Notes: generated from the sequence alone by a model not told the origin. A stretch of DNA of 64,000 nt from Asanoa siamensis (GCF_016862555.1 NZ_BONE01000003.1:161654-225653), one strand, 5' to 3'; counted from the stretch's first letter, positions 1 to 9,835 are shown. Numbers and translations: made by a program.

Positions 1-267
<267 letters not shown>

Positions 268-365
268 TCTTCTGCCGGGCGTGAGTCCGGACACGACATG
301 CCGCCGGGGCTTCCCGGAAACTACATACTCGTTTCAGCCAACGTTGGCCCAGAGGAGGTTTTCAA

Positions 366-689
366 GTGGGAGCGACCAAGTCGGTGACGGACGCCAACTT
401 CGTCAACGATGTTCTGCAGGCGGACACGCCGGTGCTCGTCGACTTCTGGGCCGAGTGGTGCGCGCCCTGCCGCAAGGTCGAGCCACTGCTCGAGGAGATC
501 GCCAACGAGATGGGCGACAAGGTTCGCATCGTCAAGCTCAACATCGACGAGAACCCGGAGACGGCCCGCGCGTACCGTGTGATGTCCGTGCCGACACTGA
601 CCGTGTTCAAGGGTGGCGAGCCCGTGCAGTCCGTGGCCGGCGCCCGCCCGAAGGGCGACCTGGTCAAGCTGATCGAGGCCGCGTTCTGA
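366..689 (+). CDS. trxA: Thioredoxin
   Basis: A 107-residue thioredoxin, the disulfide reductant regenerated by the neighbouring reductase. The active site FWAEWCAPC is at about residues 27-35, the cis-proline sits in the SVPTL motif near residue 75, and the length is typical. The GTG start is preceded by a strong AGGAGG ribosome site about eight bases upstream. It is likely co-expressed with trxB, and a stem-loop follows the stop. Nothing unusual is seen. Confidence 0.96.
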   Translation: MGATKSVTDANFVNDVLQADTPVLVDFWAEWCAPCRKVEPLLEEIANEMGDKVRIVKLNIDENPETARAYRVMSVPTLTVFKGGEPVQSVAGARPKGDLVKLIEAAF

Positions 690-705
690 TCCCTGCTTTC
701 CCGCG

Positions 706-737
706 ACGCCCCCGCTTCCCACCGGATGCGGGGGCGT
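706..737 (+). terminator. Stem-loop after trxA
   Basis: A perfect 10-bp stem (ACGCCCCCGC / GCGGGGGCGT) with a 12-base loop starts 17 bases after the trxA stop and is followed by a T-containing stretch. Its position between trxA and the next gene fits an intrinsic terminator, although the U-tract is weak, as is common in actinobacteria. Confidence 0.65.
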
Positions 738-829
738 TGTCGTTGTCGCTCTCCCGATCCTTCCGGCCCTGGCCAGGCGGCCACGATAGGCTCCGGAAGC
801 GCGCTTGCGTCACCCGTAGGAGGTAGTCC

Positions 830-2011
830 GTGCGAGTTGTCCGACGTGGCGACCGTGGGCCGGCGGTCACGGAGATCCGTGGCATCGTCGTCGGCCTCGG
901 GTTGATGCCCGGCGCGCACGCCGCCACACCGGGTTCGGAGTTCGAGTCCAGCGACTTCGACGAGGCGACCGAGCAGGCGATCCGGGCGTTCCAGCAGAGC
1001 CGCGGCCTCAGCGTCGACGGCGCGGTCGGCGCGGAGACCTGGCGGGCGCTGGTCGCGGCGCGCTGGCGGCTCGGCTCACGCACGCTCTACCAGGCCATCC
1101 CCGACCCGCTGACCGGCGAGGACGTGCGGACACTGCAGGAACGACTGCTGGAGATGGGGTACGACGTCGGCCGCGCCGACAGCGTCTACGGCGCGCGCAC
1201 CGCCCGGGCCGTGGCGCAGTTCCAGCGGGAGGTCGGGCTCGCTCCCGACGGGGCCTGCGGGCCGCAGACCATGCACGCGCTGCGCCGCCTCGGCCGCAAG
1301 GTCACCGGCGGGCGCCCGCAGTGGCTGCGCGAGTCCGACGCGTTCCGGCACTCCGGCCCCAACCTGGTCGGCAAGACGGTGATCGTCGACCCGGGCCACG
1401 GTGGTCCCGACCTGGGCGTGGTCGTCCCCGACGGGGCTTTGCGGTGGACCGAGTCGGAGCTCGCGTACGACATGGCGGCCCGGCTCGAGGGCCGGCTCGC
1501 CGCCGCCGGGATGCGGGTGCACCTGACCCGCGGGCCGGCGCCGACCGCGGAGCTGACCGACCTGGATCGGGCGCAACTCGCCAACGAGCTGGGCGGCGAC
1601 CTGTTCATCTCGCTGCACATCGACGGCCACGCCAACCCGCTGGCGGACGGGGTGGCGACCTACCACTACGGCACCAACCACGGAGCGGCGTCGACGGTGG
1701 GCGAGCGGCTGGCGGGTCTGGTGCAGCGCGAGATCGTCGTGCGGACGGGCCTGCGCAACTGCCAGACCCACGCGAAGACCTGGGAACTGCTGCGCCTGAC
1801 CAAAATGCCGGCGGTACGGGTGGAGGTCGGTTACCTGACCTCGCCGGACGACCGGGCGAAGCTGGTAGACCCGCGCTTCCGCGACCAGGTGGTCGAGGCG
1901 GTGGTGGCCGCGGTGCAGCGGATGTACTACCCGATCGACCAGGACGTGCCGACGGGCTCGATCGACGTGCGAGAGCTACGAGCGGCAATCGCCGCGGCGG
2001 CATCGGCCTGA
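830..2011 (+). CDS. cwlM: CwlM-type N-acetylmuramoyl-L-alanine amidase with two peptidoglycan-binding domains
   Basis: A 393-residue protein with two PG_binding_1 repeats (about residues 3-70 and 80-150; motifs AIRAFQQSRGL and AVAQFQREVGL), followed by an Amidase_3 domain (about 185-370). All four metal and catalytic positions look present: H in DPGHGG, E in TESEL, H in SLHID and E in VEVGY. No signal peptide is visible, so it is probably cytoplasmic. In mycobacteria the protein at this place, CwlM, regulates peptidoglycan precursor synthesis (MurA) rather than acting mainly as a hydrolase; transfer of that role here is inference. The GTG start follows a clear AGGAGG ribosome site. The position next to trxBA and upstream of parB is conserved in actinobacteria. 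Confidence 0.88.
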   Translation: MRVVRRGDRGPAVTEIRGIVVGLGLMPGAHAATPGSEFESSDFDEATEQAIRAFQQSRGLSVDGAVGAETWRALVAARWRLGSRTLYQAIPDPLTGEDVRTLQERLLEMGYDVGRADSVYGARTARAVAQFQREVGLAPDGACGPQTMHALRRLGRKVTGGRPQWLRESDAFRHSGPNLVGKTVIVDPGHGGPDLGVVVPDGALRWTESELAYDMAARLEGRLAAAGMRVHLTRGPAPTAELTDLDRAQLANELGGDLFISLHIDGHANPLADGVATYHYGTNHGAASTVGERLAGLVQREIVVRTGLRNCQTHAKTWELLRLTKMPAVRVEVGYLTSPDDRAKLVDPRFRDQVVEAVVAAVQRMYYPIDQDVPTGSIDVRELRAAIAAAASA

Positions 2012-2035
2012 TCTTCGTTTGGCTGGGTTCGGTCG

Positions 2036-2629
2036 GTGCGTCTGATCACCGAGCGGCTGATACTGCGCCCACTACGCGTCGGCGACGAGAGCGATGTGTT
2101 GGCGTACCGCGGCCGGGCCGACGTGTGTCGCTACCTGGAGGAGTCGCCCTTCACCGCGGCGACGATCGGTCCGTTCGTGTCCGCACGGACGTCGGCGACC
2201 CGGATCGCGGGGGACGGCGACCGGGTCCTGCTCGCTGTCGAACTAGACGGCCGCGTGATCGGTGAGGTCCGGCTGAAGGTCGCATCGCTCCGGAACCGCT
2301 CCGGCGAGATCGGTTGGGTTTTCCACCCGGCCCACCACGGCCGGGGCTATGCGACGGAGGCCGCCCACTATCTGGTCGGGTTCGGTTTCGGGGAGCTGGG
2401 GCTGCATCGGGTGTGGGCTCAGGTGGATCGGCGCAACGTCGCTTCGGCGCGGGTCTGCGAACGGCTCGGCATGCGCCTGGAGGGGGTGCTGCGGGAGAGC
2501 CTTCGGCTGGACGGGGAGTGGGCTGATCAGGAGGTCTACGGGGTGCTCGAACGGGAGTGGCACCCCGACCCGGCGGCGTCTCCATCCCGGCCAGAACACC
2601 TAATCGCCGCGGACCGGCGGTCCGACTAG
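2036..2629 (+). CDS. GNAT acetyltransferase, RimJ/RimL type
   Basis: A 197-residue protein whose first 180 residues form an Acetyltransf_3 (RimJ/RimL-like) fold. It starts with the family's TERLILRPLRVGDESD and has the acetyl-CoA-binding loop HHGRGYATEAA at about residues 100-110, then the NVASARVCERLGMRLEG segment. The target could be a ribosomal or other protein N-terminus, or a small molecule; the sequence does not decide. The GTG start lies 25 bases after the amidase stop, so co-transcription with it is likely. Confidence 0.85.
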   Translation: MRLITERLILRPLRVGDESDVLAYRGRADVCRYLEESPFTAATIGPFVSARTSATRIAGDGDRVLLAVELDGRVIGEVRLKVASLRNRSGEIGWVFHPAHHGRGYATEAAHYLVGFGFGELGLHRVWAQVDRRNVASARVCERLGMRLEGVLRESLRLDGEWADQEVYGVLEREWHPDPAASPSRPEHLIAADRRSD

Positions 2630-2934
2630 CGAAGTCGCGATACCTATTCACGCCCGCATCGATTGCGGCAGGCGGTGACCCTGCGCTCTGTGCGTCGGGG
2701 CCTTGATAGAACGGCGGTTCGAACCAGCCGAGCGCAGCGTTCAGATCCAGGCCCCGAGCGGGTCTGCTAGCCGGTGGCTCTTCGCTGGGTGGGCCGGTGG
2801 CGTTGATGATCGTTTGTGTGTCGCGGACCTGGCAGCGGAGCGAAGCGGAGCGGTGTCCGGCGGGAGCGACGGTCGTGCCCCCGGCGGACCCGGGACCGCT
2901 GCTGGATCTTGATCTTCGGCTTGGGTTGGCTTCG
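2630..2934. other. Intergenic stretch between convergent genes
   Basis: About 305 bases between two convergent acetyltransferase genes. I see no convincing reading frame, RNA or strong terminator. The stretch holds a TGGATCTTGATCTTCGGCTT motif near 2902-2921, which may be a dispersed intergenic sequence, and a GGTTCGAACC dyad near 2713 that resembles a tRNA T-loop but has no tRNA around it. Confidence 0.5.
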
Positions 2935-3591
2935 TTAGCTGTTGCTGGCTCGGGTGGCTGGGCGGACGGGCCGGAGGATGTTTTCCGGGCTCATCGAACC
3001 CAGGAGCTTTTCGAGGGCGTATTCGACGTCGGACTTCCAGCTCAGGGCCGTGCGCAGCTCCAGGCGGAGGCGCGGGTAGCGCGGGTGTGGACGAACCGTT
3101 TTGAAGCCGACGGAGAGGAAGAAATCGACCGGGGCCAGGCAACCCGGCTCCTCGGGGGCGTCGCCGAACTTCGCGTCGCCGAAGGCCTCTATCGCTTTGA
3201 CGCCTCGCTTGATCAGGTCGCGGGCGACGCCCTGGACCAGCATGCGGCCTAGGCCGCCGCCGGCGAAGGCGGTGACCACGTGGGCGTTCATCAGGAGGGC
3301 CGCGTCGGCCGAGACCGGTGAGGTCGGGAAGGCCATCGAGCGGGGGGCGTAGGCCGGCGGCGCGAACATGACGAAGCCGGCCGGCATGCCGTCGACGTAG
3401 ATCAGCTTGCCGCAGGAGCCCCATTCGAGGAGGGTCTGCGAGACCCAGGCCTCCTTCTCCAGGCCCGGATCGCCGGCGGCGCAGGCGCGCTCGGCCGAGA
3501 CCGGGTCGAGTTCCCAGTAGACGCATTGCCGGCATGGGCGCGGCAGGTCTTCCAGGGTGTCGAGGGTCAAACTCACCAGACGACGAGACAT
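2935..3591 (-). CDS. GNAT-family acetyltransferase near the par locus
   Basis: A 218-residue protein with a GNAT core: the central segment NAHVVTAFAGGGLGRMLVQGVARDL carries the GGGLGRML acetyl-CoA loop at about residues 120-127. The N-terminus has a CRQCVYWEL motif with two close cysteines near residues 20-23, and an additional cysteine pair lies near 37 and 60. I chose ATG at 3591 because a GAGG ribosome site lies about eight bases upstream; an earlier in-frame start at 3627 lacks one. A similar cysteine-containing GNAT gene is often found close to parAB in actinobacteria (recollection of family context, not verified). The substrate is unknown. Confidence 0.8.
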   Translation of the reverse strand: MSRRLVSLTLDTLEDLPRPCRQCVYWELDPVSAERACAAGDPGLEKEAWVSQTLLEWGSCGKLIYVDGMPAGFVMFAPPAYAPRSMAFPTSPVSADAALLMNAHVVTAFAGGGLGRMLVQGVARDLIKRGVKAIEAFGDAKFGDAPEEPGCLAPVDFFLSVGFKTVRPHPRYPRLRLELRTALSWKSDVEYALEKLLGSMSPENILRPVRPATRASNS

Positions 3592-3870
3592 CACAGAACC
3601 TCGAAAACCGCTCGTTTGCCAGTTCACGGTTATCGGAGCACGGTGGAGGTCGTGTTTGTCGCCCGCCTTGCCCGCCTTGCCCCCAACCAGCGATCGTACG
3701 CCGGAACGACGCAGGAGGGGAGAGGTCGGACATCGCGCGTTCGCGGTGTGACCTGCCGGGGGACCCCCGGGTTCCGCGATATGGACCGCCCTCCGGTAAC
3801 CCGAAGGTGGGGGTCAGGGTCGCGGTCTAACATCAACCAACCAGCGATGCGTCCGAAGGCGAGGTAGGGC

Positions 3871-5187
3871 ATGACCGGGACGACGCTTGACGACTATACC
3901 GACCGCTACGCGCGGCGGGTCCGCGGCATGACCGCGTCGGAGATCCGCGCTCTGTTCGCCGTCGCCAGCCGCCCGGAGGTCGTCTCGCTCGCTGGTGGGG
4001 CTCCCTACATCGCCGCTCTGCCGCTGGACGCGGTCGGCGAGATGCTCGGGAGCCTGGCTGCTGATCATGGTACGAGCACGCTGCAGTACGGGATCGGCCA
4101 AGGCACGCTCGAGTTGCGTGAGCGGATCTGCGAGGTGATGGCGCTCTCCGGCATCGACGCGGCCGCCGGCGCTTCGCCGGACGATGTGGTTGTCACCGTC
4201 GGGGGCCAGCAGGCCCTCGATCTCGTGTCGCGGCTGTTCCTCGACCCCGGTGACGTGGTGCTGGCCGAGGGGCCGACCTATGTCGGGGCGCTGGGTGCGT
4301 TCCAGTCCGCGCAGGCACAGGTCGTGCACGTCGCGATGGACTCCGACGGGCTGATTCCGGCCGCTCTGGAGGCCGCGATCGCGGAGGTGGCGCGGTCGGG
4401 GCGGCGGGCCAAGTTCCTCTACACGATCCCGAACTACCAGAACCCGGCCGGCGTTACGTTGAGCGATGCGCGGCGTGACGAGGTGCTCGACATCTGCTCG
4501 CGGGCGGGCCTGCTGGTGGTGGAGGACGACCCGTACGGCCAGCTGTCGTTCGACGGCGAGACGCCGTTGCCGCTGCGGGCCCGGCGGCGTGAAGGTGTGT
4601 TCTACCTTTCGACGTTCTCGAAGACGTTCGCGCCCGGGCTGCGGGTGGGGTGGATTCTCGCGCCGCACGCCGTGCGGGAGAAGCTGGTGATCGCGTCGGA
4701 GTCGCAGATCCTGTGCCCGAGCGCTTACGCCCAGGCGGCGGTGACGACCTACCTGTCGACGATGCCGTGGCGGGAGCAGATAAAGACCTACCGCGAGGTC
4801 TATCGGGAGCGGCGGGACGCGCTGCTCGAAGCCCTGACCGATCTGATGCCGCCGGGCACCACGTGGACCAGGCCGAACGGTGGCCTGTTCGTCTGGGCGA
4901 CGTTGCCGCCGGGGCTCGACTCGAAGGCGATGATGCCGCGGGCGATCGCGGCGCGGGTGGCGTACGTGCCCGGCACCGGTTTCTATGCCGACGGCACCGG
5001 TGGCGGCAACATGCGGCTCAACTTCTCGTTCCCGACGCCCGAGCGGATCCGCGAGGGTGTGCGCCGGCTGGCCGGCGTGATGGAGCAGGACCTGGCGATG
5101 CGGCAGGTGTTCGGCGCGATCAGCGCGGTCGCCAGTCGCCGCCGTGGGCAAGCCGGAGCCGACACTCCGGGTCCCGACTTGGCATGA
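3871..5187 (+). CDS. PLP-dependent aminotransferase, class I/II (2-aminoadipate/LysN-like)
   Basis: A 438-residue fold-type I aminotransferase. The PLP lysine is in STFSKTFAPGLRVGW (about residue 251); NYQNPAG (about 190-196) and the DDPYG motif (about 217) are the aspartate and ring-binding regions. It lacks the GntR-type DNA-binding domain of MocR regulators, so it is a stand-alone enzyme. Close families are 2-aminoadipate and aromatic/valine-pyruvate transaminases; the substrate cannot be chosen from sequence. It is divergent from the GNAT gene on its left and ends nine bases before the ddl-like gene, suggesting an operon. Confidence 0.88.
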   Translation: MTGTTLDDYTDRYARRVRGMTASEIRALFAVASRPEVVSLAGGAPYIAALPLDAVGEMLGSLAADHGTSTLQYGIGQGTLELRERICEVMALSGIDAAAGASPDDVVVTVGGQQALDLVSRLFLDPGDVVLAEGPTYVGALGAFQSAQAQVVHVAMDSDGLIPAALEAAIAEVARSGRRAKFLYTIPNYQNPAGVTLSDARRDEVLDICSRAGLLVVEDDPYGQLSFDGETPLPLRARRREGVFYLSTFSKTFAPGLRVGWILAPHAVREKLVIASESQILCPSAYAQAAVTTYLSTMPWREQIKTYREVYRERRDALLEALTDLMPPGTTWTRPNGGLFVWATLPPGLDSKAMMPRAIAARVAYVPGTGFYADGTGGGNMRLNFSFPTPERIREGVRRLAGVMEQDLAMRQVFGAISAVASRRRGQAGADTPGPDLA

Positions 5188-5195
5188 TCTGACCC

Positions 5196-6155
5196 ATGAG
5201 TACGACCGATCTGCGGGTTCTCGTCCTGGCTGGTGGCCTGTCCTACGAGCGGGATGTGTCGCTCAAGTCCGGCCGGCGGGTGATCGACGCCCTCCGCACC
5301 GCCGGGATCGACGCGCAACAGCGGGACGCGGACGTGTCGCTGCTGCCGGCGCTGCGCTCCGACCCGCCGGACGCGGTCGTGATCGCGCTGCATGGTGCGA
5401 CCGGCGAGGACGGGTCGCTGCGGGGTGTGCTCGATCTGTGCGGGGTGCCGTACGTGGGGTGTGACGCGCGGTCGTCGCGGCTGGCGTGGGACAAGCCGTC
5501 GGCGAAGGCGGTGCTGCGGGAGCACGGGATTCCTACGCCGGACTGGGTGGCGTTGCCGCATGACCGGTTCTCGGAGCTCGGTGCGGTGGCGGTGCTGGAG
5601 CGGATCGCGTCGCGGTTGGGTCTGCCGTTGATGGTCAAGCCTGCGCAGGGTGGGTCCGGGCTCGGGGCTGCGGTGGTTCGTGACGAGAACGCGCTGCCGG
5701 CGGCGATGGTGGGTTGCTTCGCTTATGGCTCGACTGCGTTGGTGGAGCGGTACGTGACCGGGAAGGACATCGCGGTCACGGTGATCGACCTGGGCTCCGG
5801 GCCCTCAGCGTTGCCGGCGGTGGAGATCGTGCCGCGGAATGGGGTGTACGACTATGCGGCGCGGTATACGGCTGGGTTGACGACGTGGCATACGCCGGCG
5901 CGGCTGTCGCCGTCGGTGGCCGCGGCTGTCGCGGAGGTGGCCGTGGCGGCGCACAACGCTCTGGGTCTGCGCGACCTGTCCCGGGTCGATTTGATTGTCG
6001 ACGAGTCGGGGGCGCCGCAGGTGTTGGAGGTCAACGTGGCGCCGGGGATGACCGAGACGTCGTTGATGCCGATGGCTATTCAGGCGGCGGGGTTGGACTT
6101 CGGGAAGGTGCTGGCGGAGATGGTGGCGCGGGCCGCGGGGCGGGCTGCGGCTTAG
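5196..6155 (+). CDS. ddl: D-alanine-D-alanine ligase family protein (ATP-grasp)
   Basis: A 319-residue ATP-grasp ligase. It begins with VLVLAGGLSYERDVSLKSG, which resembles the Ddl N-terminal substrate loop, continues with MVKPAQGGSGLGAAVV (ATP-binding loop, about residue 147) and ends with VLEVNVAPGMTETSLMP, the metal-binding NxxPG/TxxS motif. The reaction joins two D-alanines for peptidoglycan, or a related D-amino acid condensation. Because it sits with a transaminase rather than in the mur cluster, it may be a second, special-purpose Ddl (inference). ATG is at 5196, nine bases after the transaminase stop. Confidence 0.85.
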   Translation: MSTTDLRVLVLAGGLSYERDVSLKSGRRVIDALRTAGIDAQQRDADVSLLPALRSDPPDAVVIALHGATGEDGSLRGVLDLCGVPYVGCDARSSRLAWDKPSAKAVLREHGIPTPDWVALPHDRFSELGAVAVLERIASRLGLPLMVKPAQGGSGLGAAVVRDENALPAAMVGCFAYGSTALVERYVTGKDIAVTVIDLGSGPSALPAVEIVPRNGVYDYAARYTAGLTTWHTPARLSPSVAAAVAEVAVAAHNALGLRDLSRVDLIVDESGAPQVLEVNVAPGMTETSLMPMAIQAAGLDFGKVLAEMVARAAGRAAA

Positions 6156-6709
6156 TCTTCTTGCGTCGCTTGGCCGAGTTGTCGCCGCATGGCGACGCGG
6201 GGCCAGCGGTCCAGGCCGTGTGCGGCCTCCCTCGTCTGGATGTCGCGTAGGCCTGGAGTGATCTCGTGGTCCTGCAGCGTTTCGAAGCCGCAGCGTTCGT
6301 AGTAGGGGGCGTTCCAGGGGACGTCCCTGAAGGTGGTGAGGGTGAGGGCTGGTTGGTTGGCCTCTCTTGCGGCTTCGGCCGCATGGTCGATCAGTTGCCG
6401 CCCGATGCCTTGGCGGGCGTGGTGGGGGTGGACGGTGATCTGCTCGAGGTGGAGGTTGCCGTCGACCGGGTCGGCGATGAGGTAGGCGACTGGGTGGTCG
6501 GTTGTGGTGACGGCGACCCAGGCGGTGTTGGCCTGGTGGTGTCGGGCTAGGTCGGCGAGGTCCGGCGGGTCGTCGTCAGCGATTTCTGGCATGCCGATGT
6601 CGCGGAACATCTCGCCGGCGGCGCGTTCGATGTTCTGCAGGGTGGGGAAGTCGTCTGGTCGCGCCCGGCGGATCAACACTCTTCCGATTCTGAAGGGTGC
6701 TCGTTTCAC
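6152..6709 (-). CDS. GNAT-family acetyltransferase
   Basis: A 185-residue GNAT protein: LIRRARPDDFPTLQNIE at the N-terminus, then the acetyl-CoA loop HPHHARQGIGRQLIDHAAE (about residues 92-110) and the C-terminal PYYERCGFE motif. It converges on ddl with a 4-base overlap of stops. The start is uncertain: GTG at 6709 lies inside a parS palindrome, while GTG at 6679 would begin right at the conserved fold but has its purine-rich GGAAGA too close. The substrate is unknown. Confidence 0.78.
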   Translation of the reverse strand: MKRAPFRIGRVLIRRARPDDFPTLQNIERAAGEMFRDIGMPEIADDDPPDLADLARHHQANTAWVAVTTTDHPVAYLIADPVDGNLHLEQITVHPHHARQGIGRQLIDHAAEAAREANQPALTLTTFRDVPWNAPYYERCGFETLQDHEITPGLRDIQTREAAHGLDRWPRVAMRRQLGQATQED

Positions 6710-6716
6710 GTGAAAC
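6703..6716. promoter_or_regulatory. parS: parS site (perfect)
   Basis: The palindrome GTTTCACGTGAAAC is the core of the bacterial parS consensus, to which ParB binds and loads as a CTP-dependent clamp. It is the outermost site of the main cluster and overlaps the GTG start proposed for the acetyltransferase. Confidence 0.93.
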
Positions 6717-7209
6717 CAGAATGCCGGGCGGGGTTTGGGTGTGCGCCGGTGGCGTTGGTGGGTCGCGGCTGCTCGGGTGGGTGGGACGGTGTGTGGCTGG
6801 CATTGTTACGACCGCAGGCGTGTTCTGCTGTCCCATCGACGAGTCCACCGGCGGCTTTGCGGTCCCGCAGCGTCGGGGAGTGGTGAGTTCTTGGCGCGTC
6901 CATGCGGGGGCGTCGTGGTTGCTGGGTTCGCTGGCGGTGTGCGGTCGCGCGCGGGCAGGGGGCTTGGGCGGGTGCTGTCCGATCTCCAGCGCGCGGTAGC
7001 CCGGTGCTGCTCCGTACGTGCCCGCCGCCCGCGGCGACCAGGTGGTCTGGGCGGTTGTCCGGTCAGCAAAGGCCGTGACATCTAATGATTGCCATGTCGC
7101 GATGCATTGGGGCGCGCTTCGAAGTGGAGAGCGGCGACAAGCTCGAGCCAGGGTGCACGCTGCATGTGCTGCCTCCCTCCTCTTGGCCACACATGGTCGA
7201 CACGAACAA

Positions 7210-7239
7210 CCGGATCAGCGGCTTGACCCGCTGATCCGG
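7210..7239. terminator. Perfect 12-bp hairpin inside the gene desert
   Basis: CCGGATCAGCGG / CCGCTGATCCGG pair perfectly around a 6-base loop (CTTGAC). No gene ends just before it on either strand, so it is either a terminator left from a lost gene or part of an unrecognised transcript. No clear U-tract follows. Confidence 0.5.
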
Positions 7240-9295
7240 TGAGACCTAACCGCAGCACTGTCCGACGGGGTCTTGGAACAGACGCGCTCGTCGTTCGAAC
7301 AGTTACTGGCCGGCGCCCATCGTCGGCTTGCCGGACTCAGTCAGCACTACTTGGGCTGCGGCCTCGGCGCGAGGGCGCGAGGGCGCGAAGCCGACACGGC
7401 TGCGGCGCTAGCCCGTCGTCGCGTGGCGCCGGCGACGCGTGGCCGCGGCCCCGAACCAGTGGAGGCCACCGAGCCTAGCGTCGGCGCCCCCTGGGCCGGG
7501 CGAGCCGCGGCGGCGGAGGCGAGGCTGCGGAGGCGCTTCGTCTATCGACGCGACAAGGTAAACCGAGTTCGGCTGACGCCCACGGTGTGCCTCCACGTTG
7601 AGGCCTCTCCGACGCTGGCATTGGCCGGAGGCAAATGGATCGGCGACCAATCGAGGGCGCCCATAGCGCCGTCGGCGCCACACCCCCCAGGACAACACGA
7701 CGAGCCGGCGCGACCCGGCGATCCAGCGAGGAGCGATGGAAGCGCAGCGACTGCACGCCACCGGGTCTGGCGTTGTTCGCCCAAGCCGGCGTACGCCAAG
7801 CGCAGCACTCGCATTGCCAGCGGCACGCGCGCACGGCGCATCTGGGCCGCGCCGCAGCACCATCCCGCCCTTCTCGTGCGCTCGAGCGGCGACCACGTTA
7901 GAAGGGTGCAGCGCGGTCTCCGCTCGGCCGAGGCGTCGTGCCCGACGGGCCACTGTCCGGCTCGTCCCGGCGCGGTTCGACGTGTGGGGCGCGGTGGGCA
8001 CGACGACGAGTCCTAGGCCGCGACGATCGATGAGCGATGGATCGATCCGGGATGGGCTTCGCTTCGTCTCGTCCGGTCATGACCCGTTAGGCCGGCAAGG
8101 CTGCGGCGGGATGCCGAACCTTCGGGATTACCTTGGGGCTCCAGATTGGCCGACGCTCGATGCTCGCGTGCGAGGTTGATCCTTGAGCGCATCGGCGAAT
8201 GCATCGCTGGCGGAACGGGGGTCTGGTTCGTGCCTGTGCCGTGCCGGGGCGAATCTCGTGGATGTTGCGCTGGCGGCTGTCGTGGTCGTTTCCGTGGTCG
8301 ACGGGGCCGTCTTGACAGTGATTCCCGACCGGTGGCTAGGCCGGATGTTCAAACTGCCCATGTGCTACGACCCGGTAGGGGTCGCTGCGCGACCTCGGCA
8401 ATGGCACCGTCTCCGCAGCGTCTGTCGCCGGGCCCGGTGCTCGTGACGACCGAGCTCGCGAGGGCCGAGTCTTGTCACCGGGCGCCTAACGCGTCGGGGT
8501 CCCGAGGCTCCTGGCGGAGGGCCTCGGCAGCAGGGGCGCGCCGTGCATCCCGGGGGATGCCGTGTCCAGGGCGCTGCGGACGAGTCCCTGGCGACGGGCA
8601 AGAGTCGCGTCTTGACCGGAGCCGACGCCTGGCGATGGCCAGGCTTCCAGGGTTATGGCCCGAGCTCGGCGAGGAGTCCCTGGTTTGCGGGCTCGGCCGG
8701 TGCCGAAAGAGGCGCCGGACCGCGCGGAGGACGCTTGGCGCTTCGGATCGGCACAGACGGGCTTGGCTATTGGCCGGCCGAAGCCACGGCCGGCGCAGCG
8801 GCCCGTTGGGCTGTACGCGGCGGAGAGGACGGGCTCGCGTGTCGGTTGGCATTCGAATTCGTAGTGTCGAGTTACGCCCTCAATTTGGGTGTGGCAGATG
8901 GAGCGGGGGCAGCCAGGTGCCGGGCGTCCGTCGACGTCGCGATGCCGCGGGATTGCCGGACCTCAGACTCGCGCTTGACCCCGACTCGGCACAGGCCCGA
9001 CGCACGGCTCCAGGCACACTTGACCCGGACTTGGCGAAGGCCGGGATACCGGGCTCTCAGATTTGCCGGCGGCCCGGCGCGCTGGATTCGCTCGACTTGC
9101 GAGGCGCCCTGACTTGGCGGCGAGACGGACTGAGCGACGACCCAGTGATTGCCGCACCGGACGTTCGTCGAGGGCGGCATTCGAATACGGCCGCAGCTTC
9201 GCCCGTCGGGCTGAGCCGGCTCGGCCTGCGGAGCGTTGCGCGCGAACCTCGTCTTGCGGGAGGCGAGCAGGAAGACATCCCTTCGCCGAACCGAT

Positions 9296-9309
9296 GTTTC
9301 ACGTGAAAC
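9296..9309. promoter_or_regulatory. parS: parS site (perfect)
   Basis: Exact GTTTCACGTGAAAC within the gene desert. Its right flank (ACAATGCCGG) resembles the right flank of the site at 6703 (CAGAATGCCGG), so the two may share a duplication origin. Confidence 0.93.
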
Positions 9310-9680
9310 GACAATGCCGGTCGGCTCCCTGACCCGTGGCTGTGCGCGCCCGAGGCCCCTTCGCCTCTGCACCGCACATCCACGCCAGAGCCGCCGCGCT
9401 CGTCTCCGCGGACAACAGCCCTCGCCACCCAACCGTACGAGCGGGCCTCGAACACTGCCGCCCGAAACCCGGGGGCCTACCCAGGCCGTTCCACGACGAG
9501 GGCGGCGAGCCTAAGTACGGCACTGGCCGTTTGAGGTTGCCACTGAAGCGCTTTGATTGCGCGAGGCCGTCCGACCGTCTCCGCCACTCCAACCGCTGCG
9601 GTTCGCACCCAGGCGTCGCCGACTCGAAGCCAGCGTGCTCGTCCAGCTCCCCGCAGAGCCGATCTGACTCGCCGGGCATT

Positions 9681-9749
9681 CGCCGGCATGCCAAGACCCA
9701 CAACTTCCGGGTGCGCATGCGCACCCGCGCCGGCCGCGCGATCCTCTCC
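9681..9749 (+). pseudogene. rpmH (L34) gene fragment in the gene desert
   Basis: These 69 bases match codons 11-33 of the intact rpmH of this window (21465-21533, opposite strand) at 65 of 69 positions by hand alignment. The translation reads [20 protein letters not shown] against [20 protein letters not shown] in L34. Upstream similarity fades within a few codons (a CCG-N6-CGCCGG match), and after the ILS codons the frame continues into unrelated sequence, so neither the L34 start nor its basic C-terminus is present. It is a broken duplicate, not a functional ribosomal protein gene. Confidence 0.85.
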
Positions 9750-9835
9750 CCCCCCGAGCATGCGTCGGCGCCAGTGGCGCCGCAGTCGCTGGGCTGAACC
9801 TCCCGCCTCGCTATCGAGCCGGCTTCGAAGCCGAT

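Noticed and set aside
2705..2735. Possible tRNA around the GGTTCGAACC dyad at 2713
   Set aside because: The T-arm has a mismatch and there is no anticodon or D-arm upstream or matching acceptor.
8183..8446. Hydrophobic open frame in the gene desert (87 codons)
   Set aside because: It has one hydrophobic stretch but is followed by random Arg/Cys-rich sequence, has no start context, and overlaps other open frames.
7273..9306. Long open frames in the gene desert (for example 7273-8016 and 8146-9306)
   Set aside because: Frames on both strands are open together, the translations are Arg/Ser/Gly/Cys-rich and shuffled, no ribosome site or family mark is seen, and parS sites or hairpins interrupt them.
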